DNA of 64,000 bases from Pannonibacter phragmitetus DSM 14782 (lineage in GTDB: Bacteria; Pseudomonadota; Alphaproteobacteria; Rhizobiales; Stappiaceae). This document shows positions 1 through 8,450 of the stretch, one piece after another. Position numbers and translations under genes: made by a program. Positions within the stretch are counted from its first letter, which is position 1. Each line of letters opens with the position of its first letter. The notes under the pieces are model-generated. The model was given only the letters and a program-made list of their open reading frames with translations. It searched no databases and was not told the origin of the DNA. The DNA lies in contig NZ_KB908215.1 of the NCBI RefSeq assembly GCF_000382365.1, forward strand, positions 434,001-498,000, given 5' to 3'.

Positions 1-399
1 CAGCGTTCCAGCAGAAGGGGATGGACGAATGAAGGCTTTCGGATCGACAGCCAGCCGCGCCATGCGGGTCTTGTCGCCCAGAATGGACCCGCCGGTGCGG
101 GTGGAGGATGGATCAACCGCCAGCACCGCGACCTTATGGCCATCTGCGGTCAGGTTGCTGCCCAGCGTGTCGATGGTGGTGGATTTGCCGACGCCCGGCA
201 CGCCGGTGATGCCGACGCGCTGTGCCTTGCCCGTGTGGGGCATCAACAGGGTAAGAAGCTCCCGTGCGGACTGGCGGTGCTCGGCCTTGCGCGATTCCAC
301 CAGCGTGATCGCACGGGCCAGCATCGCCCGGTTCCCTGCAAGGATCTGCCGGGCGAGATCGTCAACGGACGGTGTGCGGACAACGGATTCGGCGCTCAT
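1..399 (-). CDS. meaB: MeaB/ArgK-type GTPase, N-terminal part (cut by window edge)
   Basis: This is the N-terminal 133 codons of a G3E-family GTPase of the MeaB/ArgK type, which chaperones and protects adenosylcobalamin-dependent methylmalonyl-CoA mutase. A Walker A/P-loop of the form GVPGVGKST follows an alpha-helical N-terminus, and further on are [19 protein letters not shown] and a GxL segment, all typical of this family. Translation starts at the ATG at 399-397; the C-terminus lies left of the window. It is on the same strand as the lipoprotein gene 57 bp upstream of it. The family assignment is strong. The partner mutase is not visible here. Confidence 0.9.
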   Translation of the reverse strand, partial: MSAESVVRTPSVDDLARQILAGNRAMLARAITLVESRKAEHRQSARELLTLLMPHTGKAQRVGITGVPGVGKSTTIDTLGSNLTADGHKVAVLAVDPSSTRTGGSILGDKTRMARLAVDPKAFIRPSPSAGTL

Positions 400-455
400 G
401 CTTTCAGCCTTAGCCGATCAGGCCCGCCCCGTCACCATCGCCGAATGTCTGGGTG

Positions 456-1079
456 TCAGCCCTGAGCGGTGGGCGTCCAGACGATGCGCTGCAGGGCGGC
501 GCCCCGCAGCTGGCCTTCATCCGGCAGGGCATCCCAGGGGCCCTGATATTGCGGAATGGCGAAGACAAGCTCCACATTCGGCGCGCCCTTGGACCGGCAG
601 ATGGCCATGCCGCGCCACAGGTTCTGGCCGACGCGGCAATCGGACCGGCGCATGCCGGCCTCGGCGAAGGTCATGCCGATGCGCTCGCCGTTGGGGCCGG
701 CCAGATGATGGGTCACGCCGTGCACGGCGCGGACATTGCCATCCCGTCCACGGAAGATCTGCAGCACCTGAAACCCGTCCGAGTTGAACGCACCCAGCGC
801 GTTTTCGGTGGTGGTTTCTTCCGCTGTCTGGATGGTGTCGGTGGTAAAGCCCGGAAGGGCGGCCTGAATGGCCTTGGAGGAATAGGCCGTTCCGGCACGG
901 ATGCCGCCAACACCGGCACCGGTGATCTGCACCAGAGTCACATTCGACGTCCGCGCGGCAGGCACCGCTGCATAGGACATGGTGCTGACCGAAGACGTGG
1001 TCTCCGCATAGTCCGACGTTCGCGAACATGCGGGCAGAAGCAGGGCAAGACCAAGTGCAGCGGCAAGCGGAAGACGCAT
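456..1079 (-). CDS. DUF1131 (YfeY-like) lipoprotein
   Basis: A 207-residue predicted lipoprotein. The N-terminus is a signal peptide (MRLPLAAALGLALLLPAC) ending in an LPAC lipobox, so the mature protein should be acylated at Cys18 and anchored in the envelope. The body resembles the DUF1131 family, whose E. coli member YfeY is an RpoE-regulated lipoprotein: a GVGGI start, two cysteines about 15 residues apart (SDCRV ... MAICRS), a PQYQGPWD segment and a final RIVW. The reading frame stays open upstream to 1202, but that extension lacks a signal peptide, so I start at 1079. Its function is unknown. Lipobox certain, family likely. Confidence 0.75.
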   Translation of the reverse strand: MRLPLAAALGLALLLPACSRTSDYAETTSSVSTMSYAAVPAARTSNVTLVQITGAGVGGIRAGTAYSSKAIQAALPGFTTDTIQTAEETTTENALGAFNSDGFQVLQIFRGRDGNVRAVHGVTHHLAGPNGERIGMTFAEAGMRRSDCRVGQNLWRGMAICRSKGAPNVELVFAIPQYQGPWDALPDEGQLRGAALQRIVWTPTAQG

Positions 1080-1245
1080 GTGAGAATTACTCCGGACACT
1101 GAATGATGCTTCGGCAAATCGGCAGGCAGCCGGGCCAGACGGCATTCCTTTGCCAGCCAATTGGGGCAGCCCTGCGGCAGGCCTGCCCCTGTTGCGCGGC
1201 ACAATGGTTGATCCGGGTTAACCAGCCATTTCGATCAGCCGACTG

Positions 1246-1827
1246 TCAGGTATCCTGTTTCTTGATCCACTTGGAAATCACCGGCGGCACATAGGCTTCA
1301 AAGCCTGCGATCAAATGCGCCGGATCTTCCGATACCAGCAGCATACTGCGCATTTCCGCCCGCACAAACCCCTTGGAAACCTGCTCGTCGAGGAACGTCA
1401 GCAGCGCATCGTAGAAACGCGCCGTGTTGAGCAGGCCGAAGGGCTTGGAGTGATATCCAAGCTGCCCCCAGGTCCAGACCTCGAAGATCTCTTCCATGGT
1501 GCCGGTGCCGCCCGGCAGGGTGATGAAGCCATCGGACAGTTCGGCAAACATCGCCTTGCGCTCATGCATGGAGCGGACAATGTGGATTTCACTGAGGCCC
1601 TTGTGCTCCAGTTCCTTGGCCTTCAGCGCCTCGGGAAGGATGCCGATCACCTTGCCGCCAGCCGCCAGCGCGCCATCAGCGACCGCGCCCATCAGGCCCA
1701 CAGCAGCCCCGCCATAAACAAGGGTCTTGCCCGCCTCGGCAATCACCCGCCCCGTCTCGCGGGCAGCCTGTTCAAATGCCGGGTCCGTGCCGAAATTCGA
1801 CCCGCAGAAAACGCAAATGGACTTCAT
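1246..1827 (-). CDS. LOG-family nucleoside 5'-monophosphate phosphoribohydrolase
   Basis: A 193-residue LOG (lysine-decarboxylase-like) family protein. It has the Rossmann start CVFCGSNFG, the YGGAAVGLMG nucleotide loop, and the family signature PGGTGTMEE with its catalytic glutamate. Family members remove ribose 5-phosphate from cytokinin or other nucleoside monophosphates, releasing the free base; the in vivo substrate here is unknown. The ATG is preceded by AAGGAG. It lies 14 bp downstream of the asparaginase gene, so the aminotransferase, asparaginase and LOG genes look like one operon read right to left. Confidence 0.9.
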   Translation of the reverse strand: MKSICVFCGSNFGTDPAFEQAARETGRVIAEAGKTLVYGGAAVGLMGAVADGALAAGGKVIGILPEALKAKELEHKGLSEIHIVRSMHERKAMFAELSDGFITLPGGTGTMEEIFEVWTWGQLGYHSKPFGLLNTARFYDALLTFLDEQVSKGFVRAEMRSMLLVSEDPAHLIAGFEAYVPPVISKWIKKQDT

Positions 1828-1841
1828 CAGGAAACAGCTCC

Positions 1842-2879
1842 TTATGCACTGACGCTGGCGGCGCGGCGCAGGTCCGTCAGGAAGTCCTGCGAGGGGCGGA
1901 TCAGCCCCACCTCTGCCTCGCGGCGGCTTTTCAGCACCGGCTGACGCAGATCCGCCAGCAGGCGGGCTTCGTCGTCATTGAGATCAAGGAAGGCTTCCAG
2001 CACGGCAGCCATCATCACTTCCGAGGCCCGCGACGCGCCGTCATCGCATTTCAGCGCGATGCCGAGCCCCAGTTCGGGGATCGCGGCACAGAACACGCCC
2101 TCCGCGCCGGTCTTGACGAAGACGCGCTGGCGCAGGCCTTCCATGGCACGGGTGCAGAAGCGGCCGGTGCCAGCCACCATGAAGGGGTTTTCAACACAGG
2201 CCTTCAGCAGCCGCTGCGCCGCCTCCGCCCGTTTCGGCTCCAGCCCCTCACCGGTGCCGAAGGCCGCAAAGGCGCGGGCAAAGCCGTCCAGCGGGCTGGC
2301 ATAGGTGGGGATGGAGCAGCCATCCGTGCCGCAGATATCCGCCGTCAAACTGTCCCCGGTCATGGATTCCAGCACGAGGCGGATTTCCTGCTGCACCGGG
2401 TGGTCCGCTTCCACATAGCCCTTGGTCTTCAGACCCATCGCCTTGGCAAGACCGAGGAAACCGGCATGCTTGCCCGAGCAGTTGTTGTGCAGGGCGCAAG
2501 GGGTTTCATCAGCGCGCGCGAGGCTGGCAATATCCTCCAGCCGGGAAGGCCACTGAACGCCGCATTCAAGGGCATCCTCATCCAGCCCCGCCTTGATCAG
2601 CATGACGCGGGCGGCATTCACATGCCGCTCCTCGCCGTTGTGAGAGGAGCAGGCCAGCGCCAGTTCCGGCGCCTCATAGCCCAGCGCATCGGCGGCACCC
2701 GATTCAATCAGCGGCAGCGCCTGCAGCGCCTTGATGGCCGAGCGCGGAAAGACGCGGGCGCCCGTATCGCCGATCCGCAGCACCGGATCGCCATTGGCAT
2801 CGAAGATGGCAATCGCGCCCCGGTGGCGGCTCTCGGTCATCTGCCCGCGTGTCACTTCCACAAGGACGGGATTGCTCAT
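1842..2879 (-). CDS. Class 3 (ReAV-type) L-asparaginase
   Basis: A cytoplasmic asparaginase of the Rhizobium etli type (asparaginase II family), hydrolysing asparagine to aspartate and ammonia. The expected active-site elements are in order: a Ser-x-x-Lys (RSAIK) near the N-terminus, CSSHNGE, NCSGKHAG (the conserved Cys and Lys), and TDGCSIPT (second metal-ligand Cys). These are the residues described for ReAV-like enzymes, which are unrelated to E. coli AnsA/AnsB. The frame opens six codons earlier, but MSNPVLVEV at 2879 is the typical start. It sits between an aminotransferase gene (38 bp upstream) and the LOG gene, which suggests an amino-acid catabolic operon. Confidence 0.88.
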   Translation of the reverse strand: MSNPVLVEVTRGQMTESRHRGAIAIFDANGDPVLRIGDTGARVFPRSAIKALQALPLIESGAADALGYEAPELALACSSHNGEERHVNAARVMLIKAGLDEDALECGVQWPSRLEDIASLARADETPCALHNNCSGKHAGFLGLAKAMGLKTKGYVEADHPVQQEIRLVLESMTGDSLTADICGTDGCSIPTYASPLDGFARAFAAFGTGEGLEPKRAEAAQRLLKACVENPFMVAGTGRFCTRAMEGLRQRVFVKTGAEGVFCAAIPELGLGIALKCDDGASRASEVMMAAVLEAFLDLNDDEARLLADLRQPVLKSRREAEVGLIRPSQDFLTDLRRAASVSA

Positions 2880-2917
2880 GTTTTCCAGTCTCCTCAAGGA
2901 TTTCCGTTTGCGGCCTG

Positions 2918-4099
2918 TCAGCCGTTGCTCGCAGCCTTCATCGGCAGCAGCCAGGCCCGCAGCCTGTCCAGCGCCTCGCTCAGCACCTCATCACGCTTGC
3001 AGAAGCAGAAGCGCACGTAATTGGGCGGCGCATCGGTGATGTAGAAGGCAGACACCGGCACTGCCGCAACGCCCGCTTCCGTCACCATACGGCGGCAGAT
3101 GTCCACATCCGTGCCCTTGAGACCCAGCGGCGCCACATCGCAGGTGAGGAAATACGTTCCCTCACACGGCAGCACGCCAAAACCGAGTTCGGACAGACCA
3201 GCGGCAAAGAAGTCGCGCTTGGCCTGCAGTTCGGCGGCAAGACCGGTGAAATAGCTGTCATCCTTCTGCAGCCCATAGGCCACGGCCTTCTGCAGCCCCG
3301 GCGGCGTGGTGAAGGTGACATATTGATGCGCCTTGGCGATGGGATCGAGCAGCTTGGCCGCGCCCGTGACATAGCCCACCTTCCAGCCGGTGAAGGAGAA
3401 GGTCTTGCCGGCAGAGCCGATCCGCACCGTGCGCTCGCGCATGCCCGGAAAGCTCATCAGCGGGCGGTGCTTCACCCCGTCGAACAGCAGGTGCTCATAG
3501 ACCTCGTCGCAGATGGCGAAGACGTCATGCTCCACGCAAAGCTCGGCGATGCGGGCCAGCTCCGCCTCGGTAAATACCTTGCCGGCCGGGTTCATCGGAT
3601 TGTTGATGAGGATGGCCTTGGTGTTTTCGGTGAAGGCCTTTTCCAGCGCTTCAAGGTCGAGGCTCCAGGTCGGCGGTGTCACCCGCACGCGCACCGGAAT
3701 GCCGCCCGTGCGCCGCACCATCGGCAGATAGCAATCATAAAGCGGCTCGATCAGGATCACCTCGTCGCCCGGCTCCATCAGCGCCAGCAGGCAGTCCGCC
3801 AGCGCCTCAGTCGCGCCGGAGGTGACCATGACCTCGCTCTTCCAGTCCACGTCGAGACCGTAGAAGCGGCTGGCAGTGTCCGCCACCGCCTGCCGCAGTT
3901 CCGGCAGGCCCAGCATGGGCGGATACTGGTTGGGGCCGGAAATGAAAGCCTCGGCGGCCACGCGCCGCACATCCTCCGGACCGTCCACATCCGGAAAACC
4001 CTGCCCGAGATTGACCGCCCCATGCTCGTTGGCAAGGCGGGACATGGTCTCGAAAATCGTGGTCTCAAGCCCGGTGAACACCAGGTTTGTCGGCTTCAT
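2918..4099 (-). CDS. PLP-dependent class I/II aminotransferase
   Basis: A 393-residue fold-type I aminotransferase. The visible motifs are NLGQGFPD near the N-terminus, TSGATEAL, NNPMNPAGK (Asn contacting PLP), CDEVYEH (the PLP-ring Asp) and SAGKTFSFTGWKVGY, which holds the Schiff-base lysine. The closest known relatives by motif are the kynurenine/methionine/glutamine aminotransferases (YbdL- and KAT-like), but the amino donor cannot be fixed from sequence. It is the first gene of a probable three-gene operon with asparaginase and LOG. The 219 bp upstream, up to the divergent restriction gene, contain a C-rich run and nothing I recognise. Confidence 0.88.
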   Translation of the reverse strand: MKPTNLVFTGLETTIFETMSRLANEHGAVNLGQGFPDVDGPEDVRRVAAEAFISGPNQYPPMLGLPELRQAVADTASRFYGLDVDWKSEVMVTSGATEALADCLLALMEPGDEVILIEPLYDCYLPMVRRTGGIPVRVRVTPPTWSLDLEALEKAFTENTKAILINNPMNPAGKVFTEAELARIAELCVEHDVFAICDEVYEHLLFDGVKHRPLMSFPGMRERTVRIGSAGKTFSFTGWKVGYVTGAAKLLDPIAKAHQYVTFTTPPGLQKAVAYGLQKDDSYFTGLAAELQAKRDFFAAGLSELGFGVLPCEGTYFLTCDVAPLGLKGTDVDICRRMVTEAGVAAVPVSAFYITDAPPNYVRFCFCKRDEVLSEALDRLRAWLLPMKAASNG

Positions 4100-4318
4100 C
4101 GAAAAGCACCTCCTGCCCCGTCCAAAGCATCAGGCCTGGCGGACATGCATCCGCCCGGCCCGGCACGAAAAAAATCAGCGGCAGAAGACTCACCCCCGCC
4201 CGCACCCCAACCTTTACCCCCCCACCCCGCCCCCCGCCAAGCATGAAAGAGGGGCAGAGCTCTTGGCGCGGCGCACTTGGGCCGCTAGAACTTTGAGGCA
4301 AACGGGAGTTGATTCAGC

Positions 4319-7300
4319 GTGCAATCAAAAGTCGAAAGCTTCATCAGCCGCTGGCAGGGGCAGGAAGGCGGACAGGAACGGGCGAACTATGCACTGTTTC
4401 TGACCGAACTTTGCGATCTGCTGGGCTTGCCGCATCCTGATCCGGCGTCTGCCGCACACGAGCAGAATGACTACGTGTTCGAGCGCGCCGTCAGGGAAAC
4501 GGCACGGGATGGCTCCTCGTCACAGAAGCGCATCGACCTTTACAAGCGCGACTGCTTTGTTCTGGAGGCAAAGCAGAGCCGTCTCTCGGGCGACAAGAAA
4601 CTGCCCGATGCTCCGCAGCTTCCCGGCATCGAATCTGCGCCCCGAGGCCGCCGGGCCAGCGCCAACCGCAGCTGGGACGTTCTGATGATGAACGCCCGCT
4701 CTCAGGCGGAAAACTATGTCCGCCTGCTGCCTGCCTCTCACGAGCCGCCCCCATTTGTGCTGGTCTGTGATGTGGGCCACTGCATCGAGATCTACGCCAA
4801 CTTCCGCCGCGATGGCAAAGCCTACGACCAGTTCCCGGACCGGCGCAGCTTCCGCATCTATCTGGAAGACCTGCGGCAGGAGAAGGTGCGCCAGCAGCTG
4901 CAGGCAATCTGGACCGATCCCATGTCGCTCGATCCATCGCGCCACGCCGCGAAGGTGACACGGGAAATCGCGGTACGCATTGCCAAGGTCAGCCAGGCCC
5001 TCGAAAAGGCGGACTATCCGCCCGAAGAAGTGGCCATGTTCCTCATGCGCGTGCTGTTCACCATGTTCGCTGAGGATGTGGAACTGCTGCCGAAAGACAG
5101 TTTCAGGGAGCTGCTGAAGGACTGCGCCCAGAAACCGGAGATCTTCCCCGGCATGATGCAGGATTTGTGGACCGCCATGGACACAGGCGGCTTCACGGCG
5201 ACGATCCGCGAGAAGGTGAAGCAGTTCAACGGCCAGTTCTTCAAGAACCGCCGCGCCTTCAATCTGGCACGGGAAGAGATCGGAGAGCTTGCTGCCGCAG
5301 CCAGCCATGACTGGAAGGACGTGGAACCGGCCATTTTCGGCACGTTCCTGGAACAGGCGCTCAACCCGGACGAGCGGCGCAAGCTGGGCGCACATTACAC
5401 GCCTCGCGCCTATGTGGAACGCCTCGTCATTGCCACGGTAATCGACCCGCTGCGGGCCGAATGGGACAACGCCCGCTCGACGGCGGACCGGCAAAAGGCG
5501 GAAGGCAAGGCGGATGCAGCCATCAAGACCGTGCAGGCCTTCCACGACAAGCTCTGCGAAACCCGCGTTCTTGATCCGGCCTGCGGCACCGGCAACTTTC
5601 TTTATGTCTCGCTGGAGCTGATGAAGCGTCTGGAAGGCGAGGTGCTGGAAGCACTCGCCAACCTTGGCGGACAGGAAGGGCTGGCGCTGGAAAGCCACAC
5701 GGTGGACCCGCACCAGTTCCTGGGGCTGGAAGTCAACCCGCGTGCGGCGGCCATTGCCGAGCTGGTGCTGTGGATCGGCCATCTGCAATGGCACTTCCGC
5801 AATCGCGGAATTGCCCCGTCCGAACCTATCCTGAAGGCGTTCAGGAACATCCAGAATATGGATGCCGTGCTGGTGTGGGATGGCTATCCCCTGCCGAAGG
5901 TGGTGGAGGGCAAGGAGACCTATCCCAACCCGCGCCGCCCCGAGTGGCCAAAGGCCGATTACATCGTCGGCAACCCGCCCTTTGTCGGCGGCAAGGATAT
6001 CCGCGCCCGCATGGGCAGCGGCTATGCCGAGGCGCTGTGGAAGGCGCACAAACACATGAACGAAAGCGCCGATTTCGTCATGTACTGGTGGGACCGGTCC
6101 GCAGAAATTCTGCTCAAACCGAAAAGTGCCCTGAAGCGCTTCGGTTTCGTCACCACCAATTCCATCAGCCAGGTGTTTCAGCGCCGGGTCATGGAGCCCT
6201 ATCTCAGCGCCAAGAAGCCGCTGTCCCTGGTCATGGCCATTCCTGACCACCCGTGGACCAAGGTGACGCGCGATAGTGCTGCCGTGCGCATTGCCATGAC
6301 GGTGGCAGAGGCCGGAAAGCAGGATGGCCGCCTGCTGGAAGTGACGGCGGAAGAGGCGGTGGAGACCGATAGCCCGGTGATTTTGTTCGAGGAGAAGCAA
6401 GGCAAGATCAATGCGGATCTGACGGTTGGCGTAGATGTGACGACGGCTGTGGAATTAAAGGCGAACTTAGGGCTTGGCCACGATGGTGTTAAGCTCCACG
6501 GAGACGGATTTATTGTCTCGCCTGCTATTGCCGGGCATCTTGGCCTTGGTGTCATTCCTGAGATGGAAAATTACATTAGGCCGTATAGAAATGGCCGTGA
6601 CATTGCATATCGGGCGCGTGGGGAACTCGTGATAGATTTGTTCGGCCTGACGAAAGATGAGGTTAGATCTCGCTTTCCTGCAGTTTATCAGCACCTCCTC
6701 ACTTTCGTGAAGCCCGTCAGAGACACAAATAACCGTGCTTCGTATCGGGATAACTGGTGGCTTTTCGGAGAACCACGGCGCGAACTCCGCCCAGCAATTG
6801 CTGGGCTCAAGTCCTACATCGCCACAGTAGACACTGCTCGACACAGGGTATTCCAGCTCCTAGAGTCCAGCATTGTCTGTGTGGACAAGGCGGTAATCAT
6901 CGCCTCGGAAGACACGTCAATTCTCGGCATCCTCAGTTCACGTATTCATGTGCTCTGGTCACTCAGAACCGGCGGCTGGCTGGGTGTCGGCAACGACTCC
7001 GTCTACACCAAGACGCGAACCTTCGACCCCTTCCCATTCCCCGAAGCAACCGACACCCAAAAGCAAACCATCGGCGCCATCGCCGAAGAGCTGGATGCCC
7101 ATCGCAAGCGGGTGCTGGAGGATCATCCGCATCTCACGCTGACCGGCCTTTACAACGTGCTGGAACGGCTGAAGGCGGGCGCGAAGCCGGATGAGCTGAA
7201 CGAAAAGGAACGCCGCATCTTCGATGATGGTCTGGTGCTGATCCTGAAAGAGTTGCACGAGAAGCTCGATGCCGCGGTGGCGGAGGCCTATGGCTGGCCG

Positions 7301-7714
7301 GTCGATCTGCCCGAGGAAGAGGTTCTTGCCCGTCTTGCCGCGCTCAACAAGGAGCGGGCGAAGGAGGAGAAGCGCGGCAAGGTGCGCTGGCTGCGGCCTG
7401 ATTACCAGATCCCGCGCTTCGGCTCCGAGAAGGAAAAGGCAGAGCAGCTGGAGGCTGATCTTGGCGAGGCAACGGTGAAGCCTGCATCCGGCCCGAAGCC
7501 CGCCTTCCCCACAGACGAGCGCGACCAGACCCCTGCCGTATTGCATCAGCTGATGGCCGCCGAAACCGCGCTGGATGCGGAGGCCATTGCAACCGCATTC
7601 AGGCAAGGCCGCAAGTGCCTGCCCGCCGTGCAGGCCGTTCTGGCCTCGCTTCTGCGCATGGGGCTGGTGTCCTCCGCCGATGGCCGCACCTTCTCCTTCC
7701 GCAGGGTGGCATAA
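4319..7714 (+). CDS. MmeI-like type IIL restriction-modification enzyme
   Basis: A 1131-residue single-chain restriction endonuclease/N6-adenine methyltransferase with MmeI architecture. The N-terminal nuclease has an intact D-x9-E-x-K site (Asp73, Glu83, Lys85). A helical spacer covers about residues 180-400. The methyltransferase carries SAM motif DPACGTGNF (419-427) and catalytic NPPF (552-555). A target-recognition domain covers about 700-890, followed by a C-terminal helical region. In this family one protein cuts and methylates one strand and no separate methylase is needed, which fits its solitary position. It starts at a GTG with GGAG about 12 bp upstream. The target-recognition segment has clearly lower GC than the rest. 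Confidence 0.9.
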   Translation: MQSKVESFISRWQGQEGGQERANYALFLTELCDLLGLPHPDPASAAHEQNDYVFERAVRETARDGSSSQKRIDLYKRDCFVLEAKQSRLSGDKKLPDAPQLPGIESAPRGRRASANRSWDVLMMNARSQAENYVRLLPASHEPPPFVLVCDVGHCIEIYANFRRDGKAYDQFPDRRSFRIYLEDLRQEKVRQQLQAIWTDPMSLDPSRHAAKVTREIAVRIAKVSQALEKADYPPEEVAMFLMRVLFTMFAEDVELLPKDSFRELLKDCAQKPEIFPGMMQDLWTAMDTGGFTATIREKVKQFNGQFFKNRRAFNLAREEIGELAAAASHDWKDVEPAIFGTFLEQALNPDERRKLGAHYTPRAYVERLVIATVIDPLRAEWDNARSTADRQKAEGKADAAIKTVQAFHDKLCETRVLDPACGTGNFLYVSLELMKRLEGEVLEALANLGGQEGLALESHTVDPHQFLGLEVNPRAAAIAELVLWIGHLQWHFRNRGIAPSEPILKAFRNIQNMDAVLVWDGYPLPKVVEGKETYPNPRRPEWPKADYIVGNPPFVGGKDIRARMGSGYAEALWKAHKHMNESADFVMYWWDRSAEILLKPKSALKRFGFVTTNSISQVFQRRVMEPYLSAKKPLSLVMAIPDHPWTKVTRDSAAVRIAMTVAEAGKQDGRLLEVTAEEAVETDSPVILFEEKQGKINADLTVGVDVTTAVELKANLGLGHDGVKLHGDGFIVSPAIAGHLGLGVIPEMENYIRPYRNGRDIAYRARGELVIDLFGLTKDEVRSRFPAVYQHLLTFVKPVRDTNNRASYRDNWWLFGEPRRELRPAIAGLKSYIATVDTARHRVFQLLESSIVCVDKAVIIASEDTSILGILSSRIHVLWSLRTGGWLGVGNDSVYTKTRTFDPFPFPEATDTQKQTIGAIAEELDAHRKRVLEDHPHLTLTGLYNVLERLKAGAKPDELNEKERRIFDDGLVLILKELHEKLDAAVAEAYGWPVDLPEEEVLARLAALNKERAKEEKRGKVRWLRPDYQIPRFGSEKEKAEQLEADLGEATVKPASGPKPAFPTDERDQTPAVLHQLMAAETALDAEAIATAFRQGRKCLPAVQAVLASLLRMGLVSSADGRTFSFRRVA

Positions 7715-7861
7715 GCCCGGGGCAAAACCACATCCCCCTGTGATTGCCATCACTTCGCCGCGATCCGGGTTCAGATAATTTGAGCTTGGTCCGGTGCCCC
7801 TGTTTCGCCCTCTTGAGGATGGGCATGAGGCGGTGGGGCCGGTTCCTTCGGAGACGAAGTC

Positions 7862-8263
7862 ATGATGACTGTATCGAACATGAATTTCTCGGCTCTCTCC
7901 CGCAAAGCCGGGGCCACCGCGCTGGCGCTGGTGATGGCCGGTGCGCTGACGCTGGGCGCCGCCACGGGCTCTGCCGAGGCTCGGGACGGGCGCAACGGTG
8001 CTCTGGCTGCCGGTGCTGTCGTCGGCCTTGCCGCCGGCGCGCTTTTGGGCACGGCCATGGCCAACAGCGGCCCGGACTATATCGACGCTCCTCCGGCCTA
8101 TTACGCCCCGCCGCCTCCGCCGCCGCCGGTGGTCTATGGCGGTCCGGTCTATTACGCGCCGCCGCCTCCCCCGCCGGTCCGCTGCTACCTGAGCCCGGTG
8201 CAGCGCTGGGACACCTATATCGGCCAGTATGTGGTGGTCGGCCATCAGGAAGTCTGCAACTGA
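7862..8263 (+). CDS. Small secreted glycine-zipper/proline-rich protein
   Basis: A 133-residue predicted exported protein of unknown function. A signal peptide (hydrophobic core ALALVMAGALTLGAA, cleavage near AEA) is followed by a short glycine/alanine-rich hydrophobic stretch (AAGAVVGLAAGALLG) like a glycine zipper. Next come two tyrosine-flanked polyproline blocks (PPPPPPPVVYGG and PPPPPPVRCYL) and a C-terminal tail with two cysteines. This layout is common among small envelope proteins in Hyphomicrobiales. Two ATGs are adjacent at 7862 and 7865; GGAGACGAAGTC lies in front. It is a single gene with its own terminator. Confidence 0.7.
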   Translation: MMTVSNMNFSALSRKAGATALALVMAGALTLGAATGSAEARDGRNGALAAGAVVGLAAGALLGTAMANSGPDYIDAPPAYYAPPPPPPPVVYGGPVYYAPPPPPPVRCYLSPVQRWDTYIGQYVVVGHQEVCN

Positions 8264-8293
8264 TCTGTTGCTGCCCTGAAGCGATGGTTTTGC

Positions 8294-8321
8294 CCCCGCC
8301 GGTTCGCCCGGCGGGGTTTTT
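8294..8321 (+). terminator. Rho-independent terminator
   Basis: A perfect 9-bp GC stem (CCCCGCCGG, 8294-8302, with CCGGCGGGG, 8308-8316), a five-base TTCGC loop and a run of five T. It lies 30 bp after the stop of the proline-rich protein gene, so it ends that transcript. Confidence 0.9.
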
Positions 8322-8450
8322 CTTTGTGCCGTCTTGCCACTTTCCGGGGCAAACGGACAGAGGCCGCCAATGCGGGTTAGGATGAGCCTTCAGCGAATCT
8401 GTGCGGATCAGCCCTGCCGCCGGATGAAACGACAAGGCCAGCGACAGCCC

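Noticed and set aside
1776-4246. Two overlapping long plus-strand frames (414 and 465 codons)
   Set aside because: They mirror the LOG, asparaginase and aminotransferase genes and show no motifs.
4185-4250. C-rich stretch considered as a repeat or structural element
   Set aside because: No repeating unit or inverted repeat that I can define.
4520-6400. 626-codon open frame opposite the MmeI-like gene
   Set aside because: Antisense shadow of a high-GC gene with full motif support.
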